A stretch of DNA of 25,406 nt, taken from positions 1 through 25,406 of the forward strand of contig CAYUAC010000015.1 of NCBI GenBank assembly GCA_964442515.1, written 5' to 3'. Positions 20,165 to 25,406 of this stretch are shown one piece after another. This DNA is from TCS-49 sp964442515 (GTDB lineage: Bacteria; Campylobacterota; Campylobacteria; Campylobacterales; Sulfurovaceae). The position numbers and the translations under genes are program-made. Under the pieces are notes generated by a model. The model ran no database searches. It had not been told where the DNA came from and was given only the letters and a program-made list of their open reading frames with translations. Numbering within the stretch: the stretch's first letter is position 1; each line of letters starts with the position of its first letter.

Positions 20165-20515
20165 TTACCCACAGCGTTTCAAAAACAGGGCGGTTTTGCG
20201 CAATCCTTTCAAGGCGCCGTAAGCGATGCGGCCTATGAAAGAGTTTGAAAAAACAAGCCTGTGGATACCGAAAAAAACGCCTTTGTAACGGCATAACCGC
20301 AAAAGCGTATCAAGGGCCTGGACTCCCTGAAAACAGTTGTTTTCGACTATAAGTATCACCCCGTCATCAAGATCGATGTTTTTGCTGCACTCTAGCCAGC
20401 TATTGTCTTGCCTGGCATCGTGGATTTCTAAGTCATAACAGCGTTTGAGCTTTAAAATATCGGCGTATCTGGAACAAAAGGGACAATCGCCGTCATAATA
20501 CAGGATAAAGCGCAT
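20165..20515 (-). CDS. DCC-family (DUF393) thiol-disulfide oxidoreductase-like protein
   Basis: The 116-residue protein begins MRFILYYDGDCPFCSRYADIL, with the signature YDGDCPFC (C11-x2-C14) of the DUF393/DCC family, a small thioredoxin-like fold with a redox CxxC. ALDTLLRLCRYKGVFFG and a basic C-terminal helix follow; family members are usually 110-140 residues. Its start codon overlaps the stop of the lipoprotein gene (TGATG), so translation is coupled. The function is not established in the family; a redox role linked to the preceding lipoprotein is only an inference. Confidence 0.82.
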   Translation of the reverse strand: MRFILYYDGDCPFCSRYADILKLKRCYDLEIHDARQDNSWLECSKNIDLDDGVILIVENNCFQGVQALDTLLRLCRYKGVFFGIHRLVFSNSFIGRIAYGALKGLRKTALFLKRCG

Positions 20516-21093
20516 CAGTGAAAATAGCGGATTTGGAAATCCATATCCGAAATCTTGTTGTATCTACCCGATACGAGGTTTTTGTTCCTGTAATATGTTC
20601 CGCCGTACCAGTTGCCGGTATTGAGAAGAGCTATTTTGTCACGGGAAAAGTTCTCAAACTGAATTATCACTTTTGTTCCCGAAGTGTCATAGTTGATCTG
20701 TAGCGTTTGCCTTGTAATATGCCCCTTTTTATCGCTAAATTCAAGTCTGACGTTTTTGCTTTCGCCTCTTGCCAGAATAATCGATTCGGGAATGAGTTTA
20801 TAATTTTCATGAAATCCGTCTGTTATATTAACCACAATGATATTTTTATGATCGCCTTTGCTATACAAGGCTTGGATTTTTTGCTGTTTGATCTTTTCTA
20901 TCTCTTTTTGCTTTTGTTTGGTTTTTTCTTTTTCGATTTTGAGTTTATTGTCAAGCCTGGCCTGTTCTTTTCGAAGCTGAATTTTTTCCTGTTTGCTAAG
21001 TTGGGTGTATTCCTGTTTGTTTAATCCCATAGGGTATTTGTCCGCACAACTCATAAGTAAAAAAGCGCTAACAATGATGATGCAATATTTCAT
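20515..21093 (-). CDS. Predicted lipoprotein with coiled-coil stretch
   Basis: The 192-residue product starts with a lipoprotein signal: MKYCIIIVSAFLLMSC, lipobox LLMS-C with C16 as the modified cysteine. Residues 25-75 are extremely rich in Lys, Glu and Gln with heptad character (KQEKIQLRKEQARLDNKLKI and onward), a likely coiled coil. The C-terminal 110 residues look like a beta-sandwich (NIIVVNITDGF, IILARGESKNVRLEF, TLQINYD, VIIQFENF). GGGAG is about 6 nt before the ATG. The region is more AT-rich than the genes around it, consistent with fast evolution or transfer. I do not recognise the family. It is coupled to the DCC-family gene. Confidence 0.75.
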   Translation of the reverse strand: MKYCIIIVSAFLLMSCADKYPMGLNKQEYTQLSKQEKIQLRKEQARLDNKLKIEKEKTKQKQKEIEKIKQQKIQALYSKGDHKNIIVVNITDGFHENYKLIPESIILARGESKNVRLEFSDKKGHITRQTLQINYDTSGTKVIIQFENFSRDKIALLNTGNWYGGTYYRNKNLVSGRYNKISDMDFQIRYFH

Positions 21094-21216
21094 AGTATCT
21101 CCCTGTCGGTAAGCCTGTAAAATATAATATCAAATTACAACTGATAAAAGGTGTATAGCCTGGTTTATAGATATGAAGTGCAATATTTACAATAATTGTG
21201 ATGCGGGGTTGTAAAG

Positions 21217-21293
21217 TGGTGTGCCATAGAGGATTCGAACCTCTGACCTCCAGGACCGCAACCTAACGCTCTATCCAGCTGAGCTAATGGCAC
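21217..21293 (-). tRNA. tRNA-Arg (anticodon GCG)
   Basis: Read on the minus strand, the 77-nt cloverleaf has acceptor GTGCCAT/ATGGCAC, D-arm GCTC/GAGC with loop AGCTGGATA (A20, an arginine identity base), anticodon stem TTAGG/CCTGG with loop TTGCGGT, T-stem AGAGG/CCTCT, discriminator A and an encoded CCA. The anticodon reads GCG, so it decodes CGC. Bacteria usually use ACG (edited to ICG) for this box. The anticodon stem has two G-U pairs at its outer end. Confidence 0.93.
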
Positions 21294-21310
21294 ATTGTTT
21301 GCAGGACGCA

Positions 21311-21319
21311 ATTATATCA
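21311..21319 (-). promoter_or_regulatory. Extended -10 promoter of tRNA-Arg, overlapping the end of the glycosylase gene
   Basis: The minus strand reads TGATATAAT, identical to the tuf extended -10, and lies about 18 nt before the tRNA 5' end. Its TGA is the stop codon of the glycosylase gene. Confidence 0.6.
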
Positions 21320-22006
21320 AAGTTTTTTTAAAATCTCCATAGGTCCAAAGAGTTCATGCGCTTTTTTATCACATATGAACGAAACATTGTAAGGATGGGG
21401 CATGTAATGGCAGCGCAAGCCGTGTTCAATGCGCTCAATCTGTTTTGAAATATTGCCAAAGAGTATGAGCTCTATTTTGCTGTGTTCTAAATCTCCCAGC
21501 AGTTGCTGCATAAAGGGGCGCCACATCTTGACATGGTAGCGGCTTTTGTCTTTGGCGCTAAAGATCAGGGCGGTGTTTAAAAGCATGACGCCGTTTTTTT
21601 GCAGGTTTTGCTGCAACTGAGGTGCGGTGCAGGTCAAAGTCTCTTTGTTTAGGGCCGCGATCTCTTGCTGGGTGGCCTGAGGGCTTATGAGGCCGGCTGC
21701 GTGCAGATTCATCTTCATAAAGTTGCGCAGGCTCGTTGCCCTGTTGACGGCTTTGGAAAGCCCTTTGTCGCTAAAAAGCTGCTTGACCATGCCGTCGATA
21801 AAAGCGTATCCTGTGGCACTGGCTTTTCTGGGGTAGGGGTCCTGACCAAAAAGGATATAGCGGGTTTGTTCCTTTGGCAGGGTAAAAGCGTTGAACATAT
21901 TGTCATAATCGGGAAAAAACGCATCGGAAGTTTCCAGATACTGCCTGTATTCAGGGTCCAGTGCATCGTAGGCACGTTCTACCAGGGGTTTCCACGAACT
22001 ATGCAT
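21317..22006 (-). CDS. Uracil-DNA glycosylase family protein, divergent
   Basis: The 229-residue protein carries family-1-like glycosylase motifs: the water-activating motif GQDPYP (D56, with Y58 that would exclude thymine), TSLRNFMKMNL matching SLRNIFKEL, LLNTALIF matching LLLNTVLTV, and a C-terminal HPY (H204) in place of HPSPLS. Such enzymes remove uracil from DNA to start base-excision repair. Differences from standard Ung (GQDPYH and HPSPLSAHRG) make it a divergent member, so substrate range is uncertain. I chose the ATG at 22006, which overlaps the previous gene by 8 nt (ATGCATAG); a TTG 4 codons upstream is the alternative. No clear ribosome site is visible, so translation probably depends on coupling. 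It is the last gene of the four-gene mqnP operon. Confidence 0.83.
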   Translation of the reverse strand: MHSSWKPLVERAYDALDPEYRQYLETSDAFFPDYDNMFNAFTLPKEQTRYILFGQDPYPRKASATGYAFIDGMVKQLFSDKGLSKAVNRATSLRNFMKMNLHAAGLISPQATQQEIAALNKETLTCTAPQLQQNLQKNGVMLLNTALIFSAKDKSRYHVKMWRPFMQQLLGDLEHSKIELILFGNISKQIERIEHGLRCHYMPHPYNVSFICDKKAHELFGPMEILKKL

Positions 22007-22541
22007 TGAGATTGGCAAACTTGATAATCAGTTCCACTTCGCCCGCGCCGATACGAAACTGTTTGGCGATATCATCGACGCTTTTGCCCTCTTTGTACAG
22101 TGAAACGATTTTTTCCTCATCGTTCATATTGGTCTCTGGCATCATGACCGTTTGCTTGACCCTGTTTTCAACCGTGTCAAAGCGGTCCTGCATCGAGGAT
22201 TGAAAATCCTTCATCGAACTTTCCGTTTCGTTTAACGCTGCGCTTATGGGTTCCAACACCCGCTTGACTTCACTGTTGATAAGCTGCGAAATCTCTTCGT
22301 TGTCCATTGTCGGAGGCGGTTGTTCCTGTCTGCCTTGCTGTTTGTTTTGCAAAGCTTTCAACTCTCTTTCGGTATGGTATATCTGGTTGTGCAGCCTGTC
22401 GATACTGTGCTCAAGGTAGCTGATTTTTTTGCTCTGTTCCCCGTCTTTGACCATGATATAAAAGATAATAAGCATCAACACCGCCCCAAAACCGCCAAAG
22501 ACCAATAGGTCGGTATCAAGCATACCAAGGTTGAGATTCAT
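21999..22541 (-). CDS. Membrane-anchored coiled-coil protein with C-terminal helix-turn-helix-like segment
   Basis: The 180-residue product has one N-terminal membrane helix (about residues 11-31, LLVFGGFGAVLMLIIFYIMV), a coiled-coil region (about 36-70), a Gln/Pro-rich linker (RQEQPPPT) and a second helical stretch (80-130). The C-terminal segment EEKIVSLYKEGKSVDDIAKQFRIGAGEVELIIKF resembles a small helix-turn-helix, as in DUF6115-type proteins. It overlaps the preceding gene by 4 nt (ATGA) and the glycosylase gene by 8 nt. The function is unknown; the architecture suggests a cytoplasmic domain tethered to the inner membrane. Confidence 0.72.
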   Translation of the reverse strand: MNLNLGMLDTDLLVFGGFGAVLMLIIFYIMVKDGEQSKKISYLEHSIDRLHNQIYHTERELKALQNKQQGRQEQPPPTMDNEEISQLINSEVKRVLEPISAALNETESSMKDFQSSMQDRFDTVENRVKQTVMMPETNMNDEEKIVSLYKEGKSVDDIAKQFRIGAGEVELIIKFANLNA

Positions 22542-23053
22542 TCATTACCCTTTTGCTCGCGGATCATGACGCGCTCTCTGGCGGTAAAATACGCCGCCCA
22601 CTCTTTTTCATCCTGGCTGTGGATACGTTCTATATGGGCCAGGGTGGGGCTTTCGGGTTTAAAAATAACGGGGACTTCCTTTTGGGGAAAGATCGGCATG
22701 GTGACGCGCCCGTAATACACCTTGTCCTCTTGCAAGAGCTCTTTTTCAAAGCTGAAGTGCTCAAAACCGATCGATTCGATCTTGGCGTGATACGGCAGTT
22801 TAATCCGGTTTGGCTGCTCATCTTTGATAAGGTCGGTAAGCATGTCGACTTTTCTGTGTAGTTCGACCAAAAGCTTCAATACCACATCGTCGGTATCAGC
22901 GGCTTCGCCTTTTGCCTTTGCCATTTTGATCCACTGGCCTACAGGGTCGTTGTCCGTTTCGGTGAGACTGTGGTATTCTCGTTCATAGAGTTTTTGGTTA
23001 TTGTGAAACAGATCATACTCAATCTGGATGGGGGCTTTGACTAATCTAGGCAT
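22538..23053 (-). CDS. Conserved protein of unknown function, possibly PilZ-like
   Basis: The 171-residue product has an N-terminal part that includes LLVELHRKVDMLTDLIKDEQPNR (helical) and a C-terminal part rich in beta strands (RIKLPYHAKIESIGFEHFSF, KVYYGRVTMPIFPQKEVPVIF), ending in a helix with WAAYFTARERVMIREQ. That layout recalls PilZ-related domains, but I see no clear RxxxR / DxSxxG cyclic-di-GMP motif, so the assignment is weak. The ATG at 23053 has AGGA 8 nt upstream and overlaps the mqnP stop by 8 nt (ATGCCTAG); an in-frame TTG 5 codons upstream is unlikely. It lies between mqnP and the membrane coiled-coil gene in one operon. Confidence 0.7.
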   Translation of the reverse strand: MPRLVKAPIQIEYDLFHNNQKLYEREYHSLTETDNDPVGQWIKMAKAKGEAADTDDVVLKLLVELHRKVDMLTDLIKDEQPNRIKLPYHAKIESIGFEHFSFEKELLQEDKVYYGRVTMPIFPQKEVPVIFKPESPTLAHIERIHSQDEKEWAAYFTARERVMIREQKGNE

Positions 23054-23906
23054 AAGTGATCCTGTCAATGATAATAAAAGTTAAAAAGATGATACCAAGA
23101 TAGCCGTTGACGGTAAAAAACGCTTTATCGATCTTGGTAAAATCTTTGCGAACAAGGTAATGTTCATAGCTTAGCATCACCGCGGCTATCAGCACCGCAA
23201 GCGTGGCAAACATCCCAAGGCCTGCCAGCTGAACAAAAACCGCCCAGGAGATCACGGTGATGATGTGAAATATCGCGGCAAAGCCCAGAGTATTGGCCGC
23301 TCCAAAACGTGAGGGAATAGAGTGCAGATCGTTTTGCCTGTCAAATTCCATATCCTGCAAACTGTACAGCAGGTCAAAACCCGCAACCCAAAACAATACA
23401 CCTGTTGACAGCGCAAAAGTCCACAGGTACACCGTTTCGCTGACTGCGACCACGCCCGCAAGCGGTGCAAGTCCCAGGCTGACCCCCAGGATGAGGTGGG
23501 CAGCGGCACTGAAGCGCTTAAAATAGCTGTAACTGCCGATAACGACAAGCACCGGCAGTGAAAGTATAAAAGCCAGATCGTTGACAAAATATGCCGTGAT
23601 GATAAAGCCTAGGGCGTTGGTGACGTTAAAGCCCATCATCGCTTTGACGCTGACTCTGCCGTCTACGGAGGGACGGTTTGCCGTGCGGGGATTGGCTTTG
23701 TCGATATCTCTGTCAAGGTAGCGGTTAAAACCCATGGCAAAATTACGCGCAAAAAGCGTCGCCAGTACGCCAAGCAGCAGCAGCTTCCAGCCAAACCAGC
23801 CGTCTGCGGCCACGATCATGGCGATAAAAATAAAAGGCATTGAAAAAACAGAGTGTTTAAAAGCCACCAGTTCGCTAAAGTTGCGCAGTGTTTTTGCGAT
23901 ATCCAA
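23046..23906 (-). CDS. mqnP: UbiA-family prenyltransferase (menaquinone biosynthesis, MqnP-like)
   Basis: The 286-residue integral membrane protein has about eight or nine hydrophobic segments and both aspartate-rich motifs of the UbiA superfamily: NRYLDRDID (N-x3-D-x3-D, about residues 61-69), followed by KANPRTANRP, and the second motif YSLQDMEFDRQND. These enzymes attach a polyprenyl chain to an aromatic acid. Campylobacterota make menaquinone by the futalosine route, in which this step is assigned to MqnP. The start is a TTG at 23906, 6 nt after AAGGA; another TTG two codons upstream is too close to that site, and the ATG further up is followed directly by a stop. It heads an operon of four overlapping genes. 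Confidence 0.88.
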   Translation of the reverse strand: MDIAKTLRNFSELVAFKHSVFSMPFIFIAMIVAADGWFGWKLLLLGVLATLFARNFAMGFNRYLDRDIDKANPRTANRPSVDGRVSVKAMMGFNVTNALGFIITAYFVNDLAFILSLPVLVVIGSYSYFKRFSAAAHLILGVSLGLAPLAGVVAVSETVYLWTFALSTGVLFWVAGFDLLYSLQDMEFDRQNDLHSIPSRFGAANTLGFAAIFHIITVISWAVFVQLAGLGMFATLAVLIAAVMLSYEHYLVRKDFTKIDKAFFTVNGYLGIIFLTFIIIDRITYA

Positions 23907-23941
23907 AGACAATCCTTACATGAACGTGTTAGATTGCCTTT

Positions 23942-23950
23942 ATTATAGCA
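23942..23950 (-). promoter_or_regulatory. Extended -10 promoter of the mqnP operon
   Basis: The minus strand reads TGCTATAAT, a perfect extended -10, 35 nt before the TTG start at 23906. No -35 hexamer is evident, as with the tuf and tRNA-Arg promoters in this window. Confidence 0.6.
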
Positions 23951-23984
23951 GATTTTACGTAAGCCACAGCTTCTAAGTGGTGGC

Positions 23985-24842
23985 CTAAAGCTTGGCAAAT
24001 ACGATGCTGCCGGCTTTCTTGCCAAAATCGGCGCTGACGACGTCGCATTTAATCTTCATGAGGTGAAAAACTTCCCGGCCCGCTTTGGTAGCCATTGATT
24101 CGTAATTGCCCATTCCCTTGGCGATGACAAGATCGGCCCGGGCCAGCAGCTGTAAAAACGCATCATCGGCCCGGTCAAGTTCCAGCCCCGGCGTATCCAC
24201 TCCGCTGTCAACGACGGTGCATACCTCCGGCAGCGGACTGTCCAGGGCTTCTTTATAGGTCAGGTCGTTGATAATGGGCACCGAACGTGCGGCGTAGTAG
24301 TACTGTTTGCTTGGATCAAGCTTGCCAAAGAGTTCAAGCATATACGCATCAAAGATATGTTCCCCGGCGTTGTCGCCGATAATCAGCACGGACTTTGCAC
24401 GTGCAAACCTGTCTTTAAACTCCATGAAATCATCGGCACTGAAAGGGGTTTGAAAAACCTGTTCCATCTCCTCTTGCAGATCGTATTCGTGCTGGGCCGC
24501 AAGGTCGATGACATTGCCAAGTACCGCAGATTTCAGTGCGAAAAAGAGCAGGTCGCCTGTATGGACCTCTTTGGTTCGCAGATGCTGCAGGGCTACGGTT
24601 GCGTGGATAGTAGCCTGTTTTTTTTGCTTTTGATACAGATCGTCTCTGCCAAGTTCTTTGGCGATCAGGTCATATACCCACACCGCGATGGCAGGCGGGC
24701 TTTGGCTGAGATCAAAATCTTTGATGCGTGCGCCTACCAGATCAAGAATACGCTTGGTTTCTTGCTCGTCTATCTTCAGCGTCGTGCAGACCCGCAGGGC
24801 CTGATTGAATATACAGCTAACACACCGGGGTTTAGCTTGCAT
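23985..24842 (-). CDS. DUF89/ARMT1-like protein (damage-control phosphatase family)
   Basis: The 285-residue protein belongs to the DUF89 family (PF01937) of metal-dependent phosphatases thought to remove damaged phosphometabolites. It has the subfamily I N-terminal pair C7-x2-C10 (CVSCIFNQ), the metal-site motif IGDNAGEHIFD (D157, N158), SGVDTPG, and AKGMGNYES (K242 to S249), with the helical bundle in front. Length is normal. Its ATG overlaps the preceding coiled-coil gene by 11 nt, so the pair is one transcriptional unit under the sigma54-type promoter at 25248-25263. The physiological substrate is unknown. Confidence 0.85.
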   Translation of the reverse strand: MQAKPRCVSCIFNQALRVCTTLKIDEQETKRILDLVGARIKDFDLSQSPPAIAVWVYDLIAKELGRDDLYQKQKKQATIHATVALQHLRTKEVHTGDLLFFALKSAVLGNVIDLAAQHEYDLQEEMEQVFQTPFSADDFMEFKDRFARAKSVLIIGDNAGEHIFDAYMLELFGKLDPSKQYYYAARSVPIINDLTYKEALDSPLPEVCTVVDSGVDTPGLELDRADDAFLQLLARADLVIAKGMGNYESMATKAGREVFHLMKIKCDVVSADFGKKAGSIVFAKL

Positions 24843-25209
24843 GCTGCTCGTTAGAAGCGTTTTGCAGGACCTTGTTCCACATCAGACGGTATTTTTTCTT
24901 GGCGTTGTCCAAGTCTTCCTGACTGATTTTCAGCTGTTCGTTGAGGACTTGAATGGTTTTTCGATCCTCGTCATAAATTTCCTGCATCGTAATAAGCGCT
25001 TCTTTTAAAAAAGTGTTTTCGCTTTTGAGTGAAGTGACCGTTTCATCTTTGGCGCTGAGCACTTTTTCATGCATACTCAGGATCGTACCGATCGTTTTTT
25101 CGACAAAATCCACACCGTTGGTGCGCTCGAGGTCGATATTGGTCGTGTCTAACTCGCTGGATTTGACTTGTATTTTTCCGTTGTCTTCGTAAACTTGGGC
25201 TTGGCTCAT
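24832..25209 (-). CDS. Uncharacterised coiled-coil protein
   Basis: The 125-residue product has a short polar N-terminus (MSQAQVYEDNGKIQVKSSEL) and then a nearly continuous helix with heptad character (about residues 40-118: VEKTIGTILSMHEKVL ... LKSENTFLKEALITM ... KTIQVLNEQLKI ... LDNAKKKYRLMWNKVL). No signal peptide or membrane segment is present. The ATG at 25209 was chosen over an upstream start (18 codons) because AAGGA lies 6 nt before it and the longer version would overlap the sigma54 promoter. It overlaps the DUF89 gene by 11 nt. I do not recognise the family. The promoter class hints at a link to flagellar or other RpoN-controlled genes. Confidence 0.75.
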   Translation of the reverse strand: MSQAQVYEDNGKIQVKSSELDTTNIDLERTNGVDFVEKTIGTILSMHEKVLSAKDETVTSLKSENTFLKEALITMQEIYDEDRKTIQVLNEQLKISQEDLDNAKKKYRLMWNKVLQNASNEQHAS

Positions 25210-25247
25210 TACATATCCTTGGTTGACATAGGTTTGCCAGTGACCAA

Positions 25248-25263
25248 GCAAACAGTGTGCCAA
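25248..25263 (-). promoter_or_regulatory. Sigma54 (RpoN) type -24/-12 promoter
   Basis: The minus strand reads TTGGCACACTGTTTGC. The -24 GG (25261-25260) and -12 GC (25249-25248) are separated by exactly 10 bp, and the flanks match TGGCAC-N5-TTGC. The expected start is about 25 nt upstream of the ATG at 25209. In Campylobacterota RpoN mainly drives middle flagellar genes. Confidence 0.7.
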
Positions 25264-25271
25264 GTTTACGG

Positions 25272-25297
25272 TAAAAGCGGCATGAAAGCATGCCGCT
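25272..25297 (-). terminator. Intrinsic terminator of the right-hand minus-strand gene
   Basis: A perfect 9-bp stem AGCGGCATG/CATGCCGCT (25276-25284 with 25289-25297) encloses a 4-nt loop and is followed on the minus strand by TTTTA. It lies 11 nt after the stop at 25309 and separates that gene from the sigma54-type promoter. Confidence 0.75.
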
Positions 25298-25308
25298 AAA
25301 AAGAGGAC

Positions 25309-25406
25309 TTAGAGGATAACTTCGACTTCGCTGGAGTCCAGTTCGACTTTTCTGGCTTTTGCCACTCTGTCTTCGTGGAGTTTGACCCGGAGTTCTTCAT
25401 CGTTAA
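25309..25406 (-). CDS. Unknown protein, C-terminal end (partial)
   Basis: On the minus strand a frame is open from the window edge to TAA (25311-25309) and encodes NDEELRVKLHEDRVAKARKV followed by ELDSSEVEVIL. The segment is charged and ends in a likely beta strand. It is too short to assign a family. Support for coding comes from the terminator just after the stop and from codon use like the neighbouring genes. Confidence 0.55.
   Translation of the reverse strand, partial: NDEELRVKLHEDRVAKARKVELDSSEVEVIL

Noticed and set aside
20054..20248. Short plus-strand frames between the methyltransferase and DCC-family genes
   Set aside because: They have no ribosome sites or recognisable domains, run into the antisense of a real gene, and their region is explained by the minus-strand promoter and hairpin.

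Overview
The window looks like the chromosome of a campylobacterotal (epsilonproteobacterial) bacterium, probably of the Sulfurovum or Sulfurimonas kind. The evidence is the ispA-tkt pair at the left edge, the tRNA-tuf-rpmG-tRNA-secE-nusG-rplKAJL-rpoB-rpoC cluster, extended -10 promoters (TGnTATAAT) without a clear -35 box, and a UbiA-type prenyltransferase in a lineage that makes menaquinone. rpoB and rpoC are separate genes overlapping by 8 nt, not fused as in Helicobacter and Wolinella.

Layout. Positions 1-2152 hold the end of a probable ispA, then tkt with an intrinsic terminator. Positions 2160-3120 are an accessory patch: a small REP-like repeat, an exported EF-hand protein, and a broken toxin-antitoxin module whose near-ideal promoter and palindromic operator survive while both reading frames are gutted. 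selO follows 10 nt after the toxin remnant and converges with yaaA (minus strand). A consensus sigma70 promoter at 5341-5369 opens the translation/transcription block: tRNA-Thr(UGU), tRNA-Tyr, tRNA-Gly, tRNA-Thr(GGU), tuf, rpmG, tRNA-Trp, secE, nusG, rplK, rplA, an L10-type leader, rplJ, rplL, a doubly structured rplL-rpoB spacer, rpoB and rpoC. It ends at a compact bidirectional terminator that overlaps the stop codons of rpoC and the converging methyltransferase gene.

From 19246 to the end every gene is on the minus strand. In transcription order (right to left) these are: the 3' end of an unknown gene with its terminator; a sigma54-type promoter driving a coiled-coil protein gene and a DUF89/ARMT1-type phosphatase gene; an extended -10 promoter driving an overlapping four-gene operon (mqnP/ubiA-like, a possible PilZ-like protein, a membrane-anchored coiled-coil protein, a divergent uracil-DNA glycosylase); tRNA-Arg with anticodon GCG; a lipoprotein gene coupled to a DCC-family thiol oxidoreductase gene; and a SAM methyltransferase gene.

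Most of the window is conserved housekeeping sequence, and I do not see a wholly new multi-gene system. The best leads are the relic toxin-antitoxin control region that now points into selO, the sigma54 promoter in front of the uncharacterised coiled-coil/DUF89 pair, the rplL-rpoB double hairpin with a buried Shine-Dalgarno sequence, the GCG tRNA-Arg, and the recurring ATGNNTAG gene overlaps.
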